Shown: piece by piece, positions 54,862 to 64,000 of the stretch
How the letters are laid out: each line of letters opens with the position of its first letter
Numbering within the stretch: the stretch's first letter is position 1
DNA from: an uncultured Alphaproteobacteria bacterium
GTDB lineage: Bacteria > Pseudomonadota > Alphaproteobacteria > Micropepsales > Micropepsaceae
Length of the DNA stretch: 64,000 nucleotides
NCBI GenBank assembly: GCA_902826695.1
Contig: CADEFU010000014.1
Span: forward strand, 42,918 to 106,917
Direction: 5' to 3'
Notes under the pieces: model-generated
What the model saw: only the letters and a program-made list of their open reading frames with translations
What the model was told of the DNA's origin: nothing
The model's database searches: none
Program-made: the position numbers and the translations under genes

Positions 54862-57800
54862 CTAAGCCAACAAGTCCCGAATCTGACCCGCAGCCAACGT
54901 CAGCCGCGCGACAGTGAACGTACCCGACCGCTCGAGATCGGTGACGAGTGAACTCACCCGCTCCACCTGATCCGCGTGCCGCTGCACCCAAGCCGCAACG
55001 GCGGCACTACCGGCCGCGCGATTGTCGCCGCTCGTTCCATTGCTGAGCGCCCGCGATGCCAGCGCCCGCTGATGGACGGCCAGGTCGTCGATCAAGCGGC
55101 GCACGGCGAGCCGGTCCCAATGCTCCGGCAAGTTCATGCGTTCCGCCGCCAGCCTGAGCCTGTCCACGCCGATCGTGCGCCCTGACGCGAAATAGGCGCC
55201 CGCCACCATATCGAGCGGCTTCTTCGTCTCGGTCGAAAGCCGCGTGATATCGGGCGTGGCGCCGATCGCAGACAGCGCGCCGATATCGTCGGCCAAATCG
55301 TCGGGAACCCCGGCCGCCCGCAGCTCATTGATCGCCTCGATGATCGCTTTGCTTTCGGCATCCGACACCAGCGTCGAGAACGTCCCGCGCAGCTTGGCGA
55401 CCCCCTGCGCGTAGGGCGCGATCGCATCGCCAAGCGCCAAGTTCCCCGGCACATGCCGGAAAAACCACAACGTCTGCCTAAGCAAATGCAAAGCCAGCCG
55501 CCCATGCATCTTCACCTGCACGGCCGCCGCCACTTTGTTGTCGAGCGCGTTGATCCGGTCCGCGATCTTATCGATTCCGAACACGTTGAGCGCAATCGTA
55601 TAGGCCCGTGCCAACGCAGGCGCCTCTCCTGCGCTGGCCTCTTTCAACCGGTGCATCATCACCGGGCCGCCGCGATTGACGATGTCGTTCGTCAGCACGG
55701 TGGCAACGATTTCGCGCTTCAGGCGGTGCGCGGCCATGCCCTTCGGGAATCGTGTGCGCACGTCGCTCGGGAAATAGTTCCTGAGCGTCTCCGCATAGAA
55801 CGGATCGTCCGGCAGACTCGAGCTGTTGATCTCGTCGAACAGCTGCAGCTTCGCGTACGCAAGCAGCACCGCCAGTTCCGGCCTCGTCACGCCCTCATTG
55901 CGGTTGGCGCGCTCGCGCAAACTGTCGTTCGAGGGTAGGCCTTCCACCCGCCGGTTGAGCCGACCCGCGCGTTCCAGGGCCTGCATGAACCGCCCGTAAG
56001 CATCCGACTCCCACGACCCGCCCGCCTGCGCCACGCTCAGCGCCAGCGTTTGGTTGTAGTTGTCCGCCAGCACGAGATGCCCGACCTCGTCCGTCATCCG
56101 TGCCAGCAACGCATCGCGGTCGGCCGCCTTCAACTCGCCCGCACCGATAGAGGCATTCAGCAGAATCTTGAGATTGACCTCGTGGTCCGACGTATCGACG
56201 CCGGCCGAGTTGTCGATCGCATCCGTATTCAGACGCCCGCCCGCCTTCGCATACTCGATGCGGCCCGCCTGCGTGCATCCGAGGTTCGCGCCTTCGCCGA
56301 TCACCTTCGCGCGCAAATCGCGTCCGTCGATGCGCAGCGCGTCGTTCGCCTTGTCGCCGGCGTCGGCGTTGCTCTCGGCCGACGATTTGACGAAGGTCCC
56401 GATCCCGCCGAACCACAGCAGATCGACGGGCGACTTCAGAAGCGCGCGCATCAACTCCGCAGGTTCCGCCTGATCGTCGGTTAGACCCGTCAACGCCTTC
56501 ACCTCCGGCGACAACGGAATCTTCTTCATCGAGCGCGAATAGACGCCGCCGCCCTTTGAAATCTTCGACTGGTCGTAATCGGCCCACGACGAGCGCGGAA
56601 GATCGAAGATGCGCTGCCGTTCCGCGAAACTCACCGCCGGATCGGGTGAGGGGTCGAGAAAGATGTCGCGATGGTCGAATGCAGCGACCAGCTTGGTCGC
56701 CTTGGACAAAAGCATCCCGTTGCCGAACACGTCCCCCGACATATCGCCGACGCCCACGACCGTGAAAGGTGCCGTCTGAATGTCGGTTCCGATCTCACGG
56801 AAGTGCCGCTTGACGGCTTCCCACGCGCCCTTCGCGGTGATGCCCATCTTCTTGTGGTCGTATCCGACCGACCCGCCGCTCGCGAACGCATCGCCAAGCC
56901 AGTGCCCGTAGTCCTTTGAGATACCGTTCGCGATGTCGGAGAACGTCGCCGTCCCCTTATCTGCGGCAACGACGAGATAGGGATCGTCCGGATCGTGCCG
57001 CACGACATCGGCCGGCGGAATGATCGTGCCGTCCGCGGCGATGTTGTCCGTGATGTCGAGCAGCGACGCGATGAATGTTTTGTAAGCGGCAACGCCGCCG
57101 TTGAACCACGCCTCGCGGTTCGAGGCCGGCGGCAGCTTCTTCGGATAGAATCCGCCCTTCGAGCCGACGGGCACGATGACCGCGTTCTTCACCTGCTGCG
57201 CTTTCACGAGTCCCAAGATCTCGGTCCGGAAATCTTCGCGCCGGTCCGACCAGCGCAAACCCCCGCGCGCCACCTTGCCGAAGCGCAAATGCACGCCCTC
57301 GACATCCGGCGAATAAACGAAGATCTCGAACATCGGCCGCGGCAGCGGCAGTTCCTCGATCTTCAACGAGTCGATCTTGAACGCAATCGAAGGCTTGCCC
57401 TTCTGGAAGAAGTTCGTGCGCAACATCGATTGGATGACGTTCCGGAACCGCCTGATGATCCGGTCGTCGTCGAGGCTTGGCACTTTAGCCAGCGCTTCGT
57501 CGATCTCGGCATTGATCCTTGCCTCAAGCTGGGCGCGCTCGGCGGTGCCAAGCTCAAACCGCGCTTTGAATAGCCGCACCAGCGCCCCGGCGATCCGCGG
57601 ATTGCGTGCCAGCGCCTCTTCCATCAGCGCTTGGCTTGCCCCGAACGTGGCCTGCCGCAGATACTTCGCAACCGAGCGCAGCATCGCAACATCCCGCCAC
57701 GGAATCTCGGCGAACAAGACCAGCCGGTTGAACTTGTCGCTCTCCGCAGAACCCGTCCAAACCTTCATGAACGCGTCTTCGAAGAGCCGCATCGCGGCTT

Positions 57801-59613
57801 CGCGCTCCGGCGTCAGCTGCCCGCGCAGCTTCAGATCGTGGATCGTAACCAGCGTATCGGTGCGCTTGACCGGATAGTTTACCTCCTCGATCACGCGTAG
57901 CCCGAAGTCTTCGAGCACCGGCAGCAAATCCGAAAGCTCGATCACGCCGCCCGCGTGATAAATCTTGAAGTGAATAACACCGTCGGCCGGATCGGCGCCG
58001 CCCGACGAGCGAAGTGCAAGGGCGCCGGCCCCTGCTTGCGCAACTTCCTCGACCTTGCCGATATCGAGAATGGCCTCCGCCGGCGCAAACGCTTCGCGGT
58101 AGGCTTCCGAAAACGCGTTCGAATACCGTGCGAAGATCGCATCCGCTTGGTCGCTGGACACCGATTGGCCAAGCGCATCGGCGAGATCGTCCGCCCACAG
58201 CCGCACCGCTCGCGTCAACCGCGCCTTCAACGCCGCGTGGTCGTAAGGCTTCGGCCGCCCCTCGGCAAACACCACCGTAAAGTGGATGCGTGCCATCTGG
58301 CCTTCTTCGGTGTGCGGATAAGCGCTCGCAACGTGCCCGCCCAGCGCCTCGGTCAGGATACCACCCAACGATCTGATCAAGCCGCCGCGAAACTTGTCGG
58401 CCGGAAAGTAGACATGCACCGACGCAAACCGCTCGAACGTGTCGAAGCGGATAAACACATTCGTGTCCGGCCGGTCGCCAAGATAGGCAAGTGCCGGCCC
58501 CATGCGCAGAAGATCTGCCTCCGACACCTGGAACAGCTCATCGCGGGGCAGATTGTGCAGGACGACCGCAAGCGCCTTCGCGTTGTGGCTTCCCTTGGGA
58601 AACCCTGACTGCGCCATCACGTTCGCAACCTTGCGGCGCAAGAACGGAATATCGCGGGGACTGTCGTGATAGGCGGCCGACGTAAACAGTCCGATGAACC
58701 GCCGCTCGCCGATCAGCTTGCCGCCCTTGAACCGCTTTACGCCGATATAGTCTTCCTGCACCCGCCGGTGCACCGGCGACTTCTCGAGCGACTTCGTCAC
58801 AATCAAGGGCGACGGCTGCATCATGAACGCACGCACTTCCGGCGTCATGGTCGCCCGATCGGTGCCGCGTCGGATCACCCGGCGCTCCGGATCGCGCAAC
58901 AGCCCAAGCCCCGTCTCCGCCAGCGGCTTCAATTGTCCATCGCCGGTGGGGTCGAACGCATAGTCGCGCACGCCCAGAAACGTGAAGTGGTTCTGTTTCA
59001 GCCACTGCAAAAAGGCGAGCGACTCCTCGATTTCCTCCTTCGAGGTTGGGGGCGGGTTTTTCGTCAACTCGACCATCGACTCGTCAAGCCGGGCCAACGT
59101 CGCCTTCCAGTCCGACACCGCAACGGTAACGTCGCGCAGCACCTGCGCGACTCCCACTTGCACTGCAGTCGCCTGCTCGGCGCTCCCCACACGCGCAATG
59201 GCGACGCAAATCATGCTCTCCGCCGCCGCATCGCTGTCGTCGAACACGACCCCGCGAAACGCCCCGCCCGCCTCGCGCTTCACTTTGAAGATCGGATGGA
59301 ACACCGCCTTAATCTTTAAGCCCCGCTCGCCAAGCTCGCTCAAGATCGAGTCCACCAAGAACGGCTTGTCGTCGTTGATCGTAGCAACAAGCGTGACCGG
59401 CGCCGCGAACCCGTCGCGCGGCGCCTCCGGCGTGAACACCCGCAAAAACGTCGTGCCGGCTTTGCGCTCCGCCGCCGCGCGCCAAAACAAGTGCGCAATC
59501 CCCTTCTGAACATCGGTCGAGAAGGCGGCGAGATCGTCGGGCGCGGCGCCCGCAAAGAAGTGGTGAGTGAACTGAGAAAACCCTTGCAGGTCGGCTTCCA
59601 GTGCAGCGGTCAT
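54862..59613 (-). CDS. gdhB: NAD-specific glutamate dehydrogenase, large (180-kDa) type
   Basis: 1583 residues from ATG 59613; a GTG 23 codons upstream would give 1606. The N-terminal ACT-like regulatory region (ATINDDKPFLVDSILSEL) is followed by the catalytic core at about 720-1100 with KGGFYPKKLP, ARGGLRWSDRREDFRTE, GDMSGDVFGNGML and KVIGEGANLGCTQAGR, and a long C-terminal helical region. It oxidises glutamate to 2-oxoglutarate and ammonium with NAD and serves amino-acid catabolism. It fits functionally with the arginase and proline genes but is not linked to them. Confidence 0.96.
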   Translation of the reverse strand: MTAALEADLQGFSQFTHHFFAGAAPDDLAAFSTDVQKGIAHLFWRAAAERKAGTTFLRVFTPEAPRDGFAAPVTLVATINDDKPFLVDSILSELGERGLKIKAVFHPIFKVKREAGGAFRGVVFDDSDAAAESMICVAIARVGSAEQATAVQVGVAQVLRDVTVAVSDWKATLARLDESMVELTKNPPPTSKEEIEESLAFLQWLKQNHFTFLGVRDYAFDPTGDGQLKPLAETGLGLLRDPERRVIRRGTDRATMTPEVRAFMMQPSPLIVTKSLEKSPVHRRVQEDYIGVKRFKGGKLIGERRFIGLFTSAAYHDSPRDIPFLRRKVANVMAQSGFPKGSHNAKALAVVLHNLPRDELFQVSEADLLRMGPALAYLGDRPDTNVFIRFDTFERFASVHVYFPADKFRGGLIRSLGGILTEALGGHVASAYPHTEEGQMARIHFTVVFAEGRPKPYDHAALKARLTRAVRLWADDLADALGQSVSSDQADAIFARYSNAFSEAYREAFAPAEAILDIGKVEEVAQAGAGALALRSSGGADPADGVIHFKIYHAGGVIELSDLLPVLEDFGLRVIEEVNYPVKRTDTLVTIHDLKLRGQLTPEREAAMRLFEDAFMKVWTGSAESDKFNRLVLFAEIPWRDVAMLRSVAKYLRQATFGASQALMEEALARNPRIAGALVRLFKARFELGTAERAQLEARINAEIDEALAKVPSLDDDRIIRRFRNVIQSMLRTNFFQKGKPSIAFKIDSLKIEELPLPRPMFEIFVYSPDVEGVHLRFGKVARGGLRWSDRREDFRTEILGLVKAQQVKNAVIVPVGSKGGFYPKKLPPASNREAWFNGGVAAYKTFIASLLDITDNIAADGTIIPPADVVRHDPDDPYLVVAADKGTATFSDIANGISKDYGHWLGDAFASGGSVGYDHKKMGITAKGAWEAVKRHFREIGTDIQTAPFTVVGVGDMSGDVFGNGMLLSKATKLVAAFDHRDIFLDPSPDPAVSFAERQRIFDLPRSSWADYDQSKISKGGGVYSRSMKKIPLSPEVKALTGLTDDQAEPAELMRALLKSPVDLLWFGGIGTFVKSSAESNADAGDKANDALRIDGRDLRAKVIGEGANLGCTQAGRIEYAKAGGRLNTDAIDNSAGVDTSDHEVNLKILLNASIGAGELKAADRDALLARMTDEVGHLVLADNYNQTLALSVAQAGGSWESDAYGRFMQALERAGRLNRRVEGLPSNDSLRERANRNEGVTRPELAVLLAYAKLQLFDEINSSSLPDDPFYAETLRNYFPSDVRTRFPKGMAAHRLKREIVATVLTNDIVNRGGPVMMHRLKEASAGEAPALARAYTIALNVFGIDKIADRINALDNKVAAAVQVKMHGRLALHLLRQTLWFFRHVPGNLALGDAIAPYAQGVAKLRGTFSTLVSDAESKAIIEAINELRAAGVPDDLADDIGALSAIGATPDITRLSTETKKPLDMVAGAYFASGRTIGVDRLRLAAERMNLPEHWDRLAVRRLIDDLAVHQRALASRALSNGTSGDNRAAGSAAVAAWVQRHADQVERVSSLVTDLERSGTFTVARLTLAAGQIRDLLA

Positions 59614-59756
59614 GTCGAGCCAGTTTAGTGGGGCCGCAATCGGTCGCGCGGCCAGGTGGGCAAGCGGCGCGGATATAGCCACAAATCGACGCCCAAGTCC
59701 GCAGCTTTGCGGTAATGCTTGCGCCTCTGTCTCGCAAATGCGAAGTCCCGACAGAA

Positions 59757-60347
59757 ATGCAAAGAGAAGTCATCGTCTTCGACACAGAATTCACCGCGTG
59801 GCGGGGCTCCGTGGCGCGCCGTTGGCAAGGGCCCGGTGAATTCCAAGAGATCGTCCAGATCGGTGCCGTGCGTCTCGACGCGGAAGCGTTGAACGAAACA
59901 GCATCCTTCACGGTCTTGGTCCGCCCGACTATAAACCCCGTCCTCTCGGACTACCTCATCGCGCTTACCCGCATCACGAACGAGCGCCTCGCCGCCGACG
60001 GGCTGGACTTCGCGAACGCCACGAAACAGTTCGCCGAGTTTGTCGGCAAACGCACACTCCACTGCTACGGCCGCGACGACCGCATCATCGCCCGCAACGC
60101 GGAACGCTTGGGTAAGCCGCATCTTTGGACGAACACGACCGCAACAAACCTGCGCGAATGGCTGACGGAAGTTGGCGTGAAGACGGCGGGAATTTCATCC
60201 GGCGAACTCGCCCGCCACGTAGGCTCGGCCGCGCAAGGCATCGCGCATGACGCGCTCGTCGATGCCCGCTCGCTTGCCGAAGCCGTCCGCTACCTCGTCA
60301 AGAAGGGCGCGTCGAATCCGTTCCGTAGTAGCGGAACCGCCCGGTGA
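59757..60347 (+). CDS. DEDDh 3'-5' exonuclease family protein
   Basis: 196 residues from ATG 59757 (ATG 59715 is also in frame). The exonuclease core has VFDTEFTAW (Asp9, Glu11), a middle Asp region around ARNAERLGKP, and AHDALVDARSLAEAV with the His and Asp of the DEDDh set. It resembles small RNase T/exonuclease-domain proteins that trim RNA or DNA ends. It is divergent from NAD-GDH. Its last 50 bp overlap the convergent DUF1287 gene. Confidence 0.87.
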   Translation: MQREVIVFDTEFTAWRGSVARRWQGPGEFQEIVQIGAVRLDAEALNETASFTVLVRPTINPVLSDYLIALTRITNERLAADGLDFANATKQFAEFVGKRTLHCYGRDDRIIARNAERLGKPHLWTNTTATNLREWLTEVGVKTAGISSGELARHVGSAAQGIAHDALVDARSLAEAVRYLVKKGASNPFRSSGTAR

Positions 60348-61011
60348 TCTTGAGCCCGAACAGCATATCCTCGATCTGCGGCCCCAACCCGATATTGTGC
60401 ATCACCAGAGGCCGCTTCCCGTCGCGCGAGCGTCGCTCGGTCACCATGCCGATATGCGGCCGGCCGTCGGGCATCGCCCAAGCAACGACATCGCCTGGCT
60501 GATAGTCGGCAGGGTCTTTCGATACCGGCAACGAAGCGCCAGAACGCGCGAAGAATGTTGCCAGGTTGGGAACGCGCCGATGGTCGATGTTCCGATCGGG
60601 AGCCATAAGCCCCCACTTCTTCGGATAAGCATGGAACGCGCGCCGCATGTCCTCATGAACGAGCCGCTGCAGGTCGATCCCAAGCAGCCGGTACGCGCGG
60701 ATAACCTCGTCCGAACAAACCCCCTTGTCCGCCGCCACATCGCCGTTCGGGTAGGCAAGCTGCACATACGCGGCGTCATAGGTCACGCTGTGCCTCGCCC
60801 GTTCCTCCGCCGCCGCCGACAAACGAAGGCCGAAAGCCAACGACGGATTCCGCCAGTTCTTGTTGACCCGAGGATCATCCGGCACGCCGCCGATTGCGGC
60901 GACGGCCGACTTCACCGACTGGGGGATTTGTGGCGCCGCATCGCACGCAGCAAGCGAAGCCATGGCAGTGACCGCGCAAGCTATCCGGGCAAGTATCGGT
61001 ATGGTTTTCAT
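60298..61011 (-). CDS. DUF1287 lipoprotein
   Basis: 237 residues from ATG 61011. A lipoprotein signal ends at the lipobox LAAC (Cys about residue 23). The DUF1287 domain follows: RHSVTYDAAYVQLAYPNGDV, VCSDEVIRAYRLLGIDLQ, HRRVPNLATFF, YQPGDVVAWAMPDGRPHIGMV, and VMHNIGLG near the end. It has an NlpC/P60-like layout with a conserved Cys-Ser-Asp, so hydrolase activity on cell-wall peptides is plausible but not shown. It shares 50 bp with the exonuclease gene on the other strand. Confidence 0.9.
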   Translation of the reverse strand: MKTIPILARIACAVTAMASLAACDAAPQIPQSVKSAVAAIGGVPDDPRVNKNWRNPSLAFGLRLSAAAEERARHSVTYDAAYVQLAYPNGDVAADKGVCSDEVIRAYRLLGIDLQRLVHEDMRRAFHAYPKKWGLMAPDRNIDHRRVPNLATFFARSGASLPVSKDPADYQPGDVVAWAMPDGRPHIGMVTERRSRDGKRPLVMHNIGLGPQIEDMLFGLKITGRFRYYGTDSTRPS

Positions 61012-61167
61012 GGAGCCTATTGGTCCGGTTAATTGCGGCGTCAGTGCGGCCAAATCGGGACCCCTTCCTGTCCCCGAATGCCGCCTTTTTTGGCAACCTA
61101 AACACCACGGACCGTGTCGATTTTGCCGCACTGTATCCACAACCTGTGGCTGGTCAGCCGATCCTCG

Positions 61168-61196
61168 TTGACTCGTGCACCTCCCGCGTGTGCTCT
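61168..61196 (+). promoter_or_regulatory. possible promoter of the DUF1302 gene
   Basis: TTGACT (61168-61173) is followed after 17 bases by TGCTCT (61191-61196), about 100 bp before the start at 61299. The -10 is weak, so this is tentative. Confidence 0.3.
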
Positions 61197-61298
61197 TAGC
61201 GCGGGGTGCTAAATACGGGGGCCAAGGGCATGAGTTTGCCCACTTTTTCCCTCGTGTTTGGCTGCGAATTAGAAAGTCTGGTAGGGGGAAATACAGTC

Positions 61299-63869
61299 AT
61301 GTCGAAGTCTAAAGTCGTACGCACCGGATTGCTGGGATCAGCAGCGGCGTTCGCGCTACTTGCATTACCTGCTCAAGCTGTCGAAGCCGAATTCGGCGAC
61401 GTGCAAATCACGTTCGACACGACTGTCTCGATGGGCGCTTCGCTGCGCACCGCGGACCGCATCACAGAGTTCTTGCCGGAAGCCAACGGCGGCCCCATCG
61501 ATCCGCGCGACGGACCGGGCGGCGTCATCGCCCTGCAGAACAACCTCGTTGCAGACGTGTCGCCATTCCCGTTCACCGGCCGTTTCCGGCAAACCGCCAA
61601 CGGCAGCAACTTCGACGGTAGCGGCAACGCCGACGACGGTCGTTTGAACTTCGACAACGGCGATCTGATCGGCGGCAACGTCAAGGCGAACCACGACCTT
61701 CAGGTCACGTGGCAGAACTACAAGCTCTTTGCGCGCGCCGTCGGCTTCTACGATGTGATCTTGAACGACGAAGGCGCTGGCGAACGCTCGCTCGTGACGA
61801 ACGACGCGCTCGGCGACGTCGGCCGCAACTACGAGCTGCTCGACCTGTTCTTGTCGGCCGACTACACGGTCGCTGAGATGCCGGTGAACATTCGCGTCGG
61901 CAAGCAAGTGATCAACTGGGGTGAAAGCACATTCATCCTCGGCGGCAACAACGTCTTCAACCCGATCGACGTCGGCGCCTTCCGCCGCCCTGGCTCCGAA
62001 ATCAAGGAAGCTCTGGTCCCCGTGAACGCGGTGTCGGCCTCGATCTCGCTCCCGTTCGACGTTTCGCTGTCGGGCTACTACGCGCTCGACTGGGAGCCGT
62101 TTGAAATCGACCCGGCCGGCACGCCGTTCTCCGGTACCGACGTTGTCTCGGCGGCCTCGGGCGTCGGCGGCAACCAATTCCGTCAATCGTTGATCACAAG
62201 CAGCCCCTTCTCGGGTCTGCGCCGCACCTGCGCTGCCGATGCAGCCGCATTCGGCTTGACGGGTCTGAACAACGTGAACGGGGTTTACAATGTTGCCGGT
62301 TCGGGCTTCGGTCTCTTGAAGGATCCGAACGTGGCACAGGCCGGCAGCCTCGACTGTTTGGACAGCCCGTTCGTCCGTTCGACCACGCCCTACACGATCG
62401 GCCAGCATGAGTTGGTGAAGTGGGGCCTGATCGACACGCTTGGGACGCAAGGCGTCACCCGCATCGGCCAGGGCTTGATCGCGCGTGACCCTGACCTTGA
62501 GCCGGATGGCGATGAGTTCGGCGTATCGGCTCGCTTCTACGCCGAAGAACTCGGCGGCACCGAGTTCGGCTTCTACTATCAAAACTACCACAGCCGTCTG
62601 CCGTTCGTATCCCAGAACTCGCGCGTCGGCGAAGTGCACGTGGGCGCGACCGGCGGCTCGTTCGAACTCGCAACCGGTCAGACTGGCCGCTTTGCGCTGC
62701 CAACGGGCTGCTTGATCGATGGCAACCCGGGTACGTTCCTTGACCCGCGGGCGTCCGCGGCGGTGCTGGGCAACGTGCCGGTTGGCGATCCGGAAGACAT
62801 CTTGAACGCCACGTCCTCGACGGCGGCTTCGATCCTTCTGGGCGCGCCGCTCTACGTCAATCCGAACCCGGCAATCGGCGTAAACAACATGTTGGCGATG
62901 ATGCAGTTGAACTGCGCGCTGACGCTCATGCAGTCGGGCGTCAGTCCGGTGACTGGCCGTCCGACGCTGTTCGACGGCGCCGAAGTGTTGGCCTACAGCT
63001 CCGACCACGGTCTCTTCCTCGAATATCCGGAAGACATCGAAGTGTACGGGTTCTCGTTCAATACGACGCTCGGTGGCATCGGCTTGCAGGCCGACTTCAC
63101 CTACCGTCCGGAAGCACCGTTCCAGATCGATACAGACTCGATCACGATCGCGGTCGCTGCCCGGGCGTGCGCGTTCCCGGTGGGTGTGGCCGACTTGGCG
63201 GCGACGTTCGAAGCGCTGAACACCTACGCGGGCACGAGCTGCTTTGCGAACGGTACGGTTGGCGGGGTCGTCAGTGGCGTGCTGCGCAACGAGATGTTCA
63301 CCGCACAGATTGGTACGACATCGACCTACACGGCCTCTGATTGGTGGGTGGATGCGCTGGGCAGCGACCTCGGCGTGATCGTGACCGAAATTGGTATGGT
63401 CTACGTGCCGGGCGTCGAAGACACTTGGGTCAGCAACAACCCGGATCCGGATGGTGCCGGCCCGCTGAACCCGCCGTTCTTCCAGCAGTACCAGAACACG
63501 GGCTGCCAGGGTACGGACCTGCCGCTCGGTGGCCTGCTCGGCCTCGACAGCAAGCATAGCCGTAATTGCCGTCCGACCGACTTCTCGGCCGGTCTCGTGG
63601 CTCTGTTCCGCCTGGAATACAACAACGCGTTCGACACGGGCTTCGTGCTCGCGCCGCAACTCGTCTACAGCTACGACTTCGAAGGCAAGACGGCTGCGCC
63701 GTACTCGAACTACCTCGAAGATCGTCAGTCGCTGGGCTTCAGCCTGACCGGAACGTTGAACAACAACTTCCGCATGGGCGCCAGCTACTCGGCCTTCTTC
63801 GGCGGTCACGTCGACAACAAGGCGCGCGACCAGGACTTCGCGTCGATCAACGCGAGCTACACGTTCTAA
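61299..63869 (+). CDS. DUF1302 family outer-membrane protein
   Basis: 856 residues from ATG 61299, with GGGGGAA upstream. A signal peptide of about 28 residues (ending PAQAVEA) is followed by a beta-strand-rich, charge-poor chain. DUF1302 blocks include FDTTVSMGASLRT, NFDNGDLIGGNVKANHDLQV, VGKQVINWGES, GGNNVFNPIDVGAFRRPG and the C-terminal MGASYSAFFGGHVDN, with SINASYTF ending in Phe. The Cys residues in long loops may form disulphides. The family is usually encoded next to DUF1329 proteins and is suspected in handling hydrophobic compounds at the outer membrane; the substrate is unknown. Confidence 0.92.
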   Translation: MSKSKVVRTGLLGSAAAFALLALPAQAVEAEFGDVQITFDTTVSMGASLRTADRITEFLPEANGGPIDPRDGPGGVIALQNNLVADVSPFPFTGRFRQTANGSNFDGSGNADDGRLNFDNGDLIGGNVKANHDLQVTWQNYKLFARAVGFYDVILNDEGAGERSLVTNDALGDVGRNYELLDLFLSADYTVAEMPVNIRVGKQVINWGESTFILGGNNVFNPIDVGAFRRPGSEIKEALVPVNAVSASISLPFDVSLSGYYALDWEPFEIDPAGTPFSGTDVVSAASGVGGNQFRQSLITSSPFSGLRRTCAADAAAFGLTGLNNVNGVYNVAGSGFGLLKDPNVAQAGSLDCLDSPFVRSTTPYTIGQHELVKWGLIDTLGTQGVTRIGQGLIARDPDLEPDGDEFGVSARFYAEELGGTEFGFYYQNYHSRLPFVSQNSRVGEVHVGATGGSFELATGQTGRFALPTGCLIDGNPGTFLDPRASAAVLGNVPVGDPEDILNATSSTAASILLGAPLYVNPNPAIGVNNMLAMMQLNCALTLMQSGVSPVTGRPTLFDGAEVLAYSSDHGLFLEYPEDIEVYGFSFNTTLGGIGLQADFTYRPEAPFQIDTDSITIAVAARACAFPVGVADLAATFEALNTYAGTSCFANGTVGGVVSGVLRNEMFTAQIGTTSTYTASDWWVDALGSDLGVIVTEIGMVYVPGVEDTWVSNNPDPDGAGPLNPPFFQQYQNTGCQGTDLPLGGLLGLDSKHSRNCRPTDFSAGLVALFRLEYNNAFDTGFVLAPQLVYSYDFEGKTAAPYSNYLEDRQSLGFSLTGTLNNNFRMGASYSAFFGGHVDNKARDQDFASINASYTF

Positions 63870-63880
63870 GAACAAGAGAC

Positions 63881-63911
63881 CGCGCGCCCCAAGACAATCT
63901 TGGGGCGCGCG
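63881..63911. promoter_or_regulatory. 14-bp perfect hairpin between DUF1302 gene and next gene
   Basis: CGCGCGCCCCAAGA (63881-63894) and TCTTGGGGCGCGCG (63898-63911) pair perfectly around CAA, 11 bp past the DUF1302 stop. No T-run follows directly. It may lower expression of the downstream gene or stabilise the upstream mRNA. Confidence 0.75.
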
Positions 63912-63941
63912 AGTTCGTATAAAAACCGGTTTCTGGAGGAA

Positions 63942-64000
63942 ATGGCTGTGACGAAGAAGATGATGTTACTGACGGCATGCGCGTTAGCGGTCGGGATGAC
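63942..64000 (+). CDS. start of an exported protein, probably DUF1329 family (cut by window edge)
   Basis: ATG 63942 is preceded by a strong GGAGGA two bases away. The 19 complete codons encode MAVTKKMMLLTACALAVGM, the beginning of a signal peptide. The DUF1329 assignment rests only on the usual DUF1302-DUF1329 gene pairing; no domain sequence is inside the window. Confidence 0.6.
   Translation, partial: MAVTKKMMLLTACALAVGM

Noticed and set aside
61365..63875. 836-codon open frame antisense to the DUF1302 gene
   Set aside because: Mirror of the codon bias of the real gene; no domain, and the plus-strand frame has a signal peptide, Shine-Dalgarno and family motifs.

Overview
This is a high-GC stretch of bacterial chromosome, most likely from an alphaproteobacterium near Caulobacterales/Hyphomonadaceae. 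That placement is inferred from gene families and gene order, not from a marker phylogeny. The supporting evidence is: the run rplU-rpmA / GNAT / obg-proB-proA-nadD-rsfS-rlmH; the envC-ctpA and divergent polysaccharide deacetylase-rppH blocks; the DUF1674-htpX-rsmB-rpe-heparinase-purH block; a ~1600-residue NAD-glutamate dehydrogenase; a Coq4-type ubiquinone protein; and several large outer-membrane receptors.

Layout. 1-3025: a truncated tannase/feruloyl esterase, then an arginase-ornithine cyclodeaminase pair that would turn arginine into proline. 3080-5275: an Asp-box propeller protein, a MoaD-like protein and a GNAT enzyme, with two related inverted-repeat (REPIN-like) elements bracketing the last two. 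5327-10445: a minus-strand run of divergent polysaccharide deacetylase, rppH, alpha/beta hydrolase, GT4 glycosyltransferase and a lipid-linked-sugar flippase. 10601-16014: a catalytically degenerate IS256-type transposase-like protein, an OmpA-domain barrel and a 1028-residue TonB-dependent receptor. These three sit between ctpA and the deacetylase gene, which are usually neighbours. 16835-19387: ctpA and envC (cell-wall processing). 19476-27857: gpmA, two hypothetical proteins, a membrane-anchored AraC regulator next to a sterol-desaturase-type hydroxylase, and phoD divergent from a second TonB receptor. 27925-34585: ribosome maturation and proline/NAD genes, ending at rplU, whose promoter is recognisable. 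34720-41890: rlmJ, tRNA-Ser(CGA), a GDP-mannose enzyme, a KAS III-like synthase, an enoyl-CoA hydratase, Coq4, a PfkB kinase and a thioesterase. 42052-51170: a Pro-rich secreted protein, an SDHAF4-like protein, two M48 proteases, rsmB, rpe, heparinase II/III-like and purH. 51432-64000: a barrel protein, an Atg22-like MFS transporter, a DMT exporter, NAD-GDH, an exonuclease, a DUF1287 lipoprotein, a DUF1302 outer-membrane protein and the first codons of its probable DUF1329 partner.

The most unusual items are the intact IS256-derived protein with all three catalytic acids replaced, the REPIN-like pair, the MoaD/Asp-box gene pair, a full terminator hairpin directly against the start codon of the enoyl-CoA hydratase gene, and the two breaks in otherwise conserved housekeeping gene order. 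No CRISPR array, rRNA, prophage module or recognisable defence system was seen.
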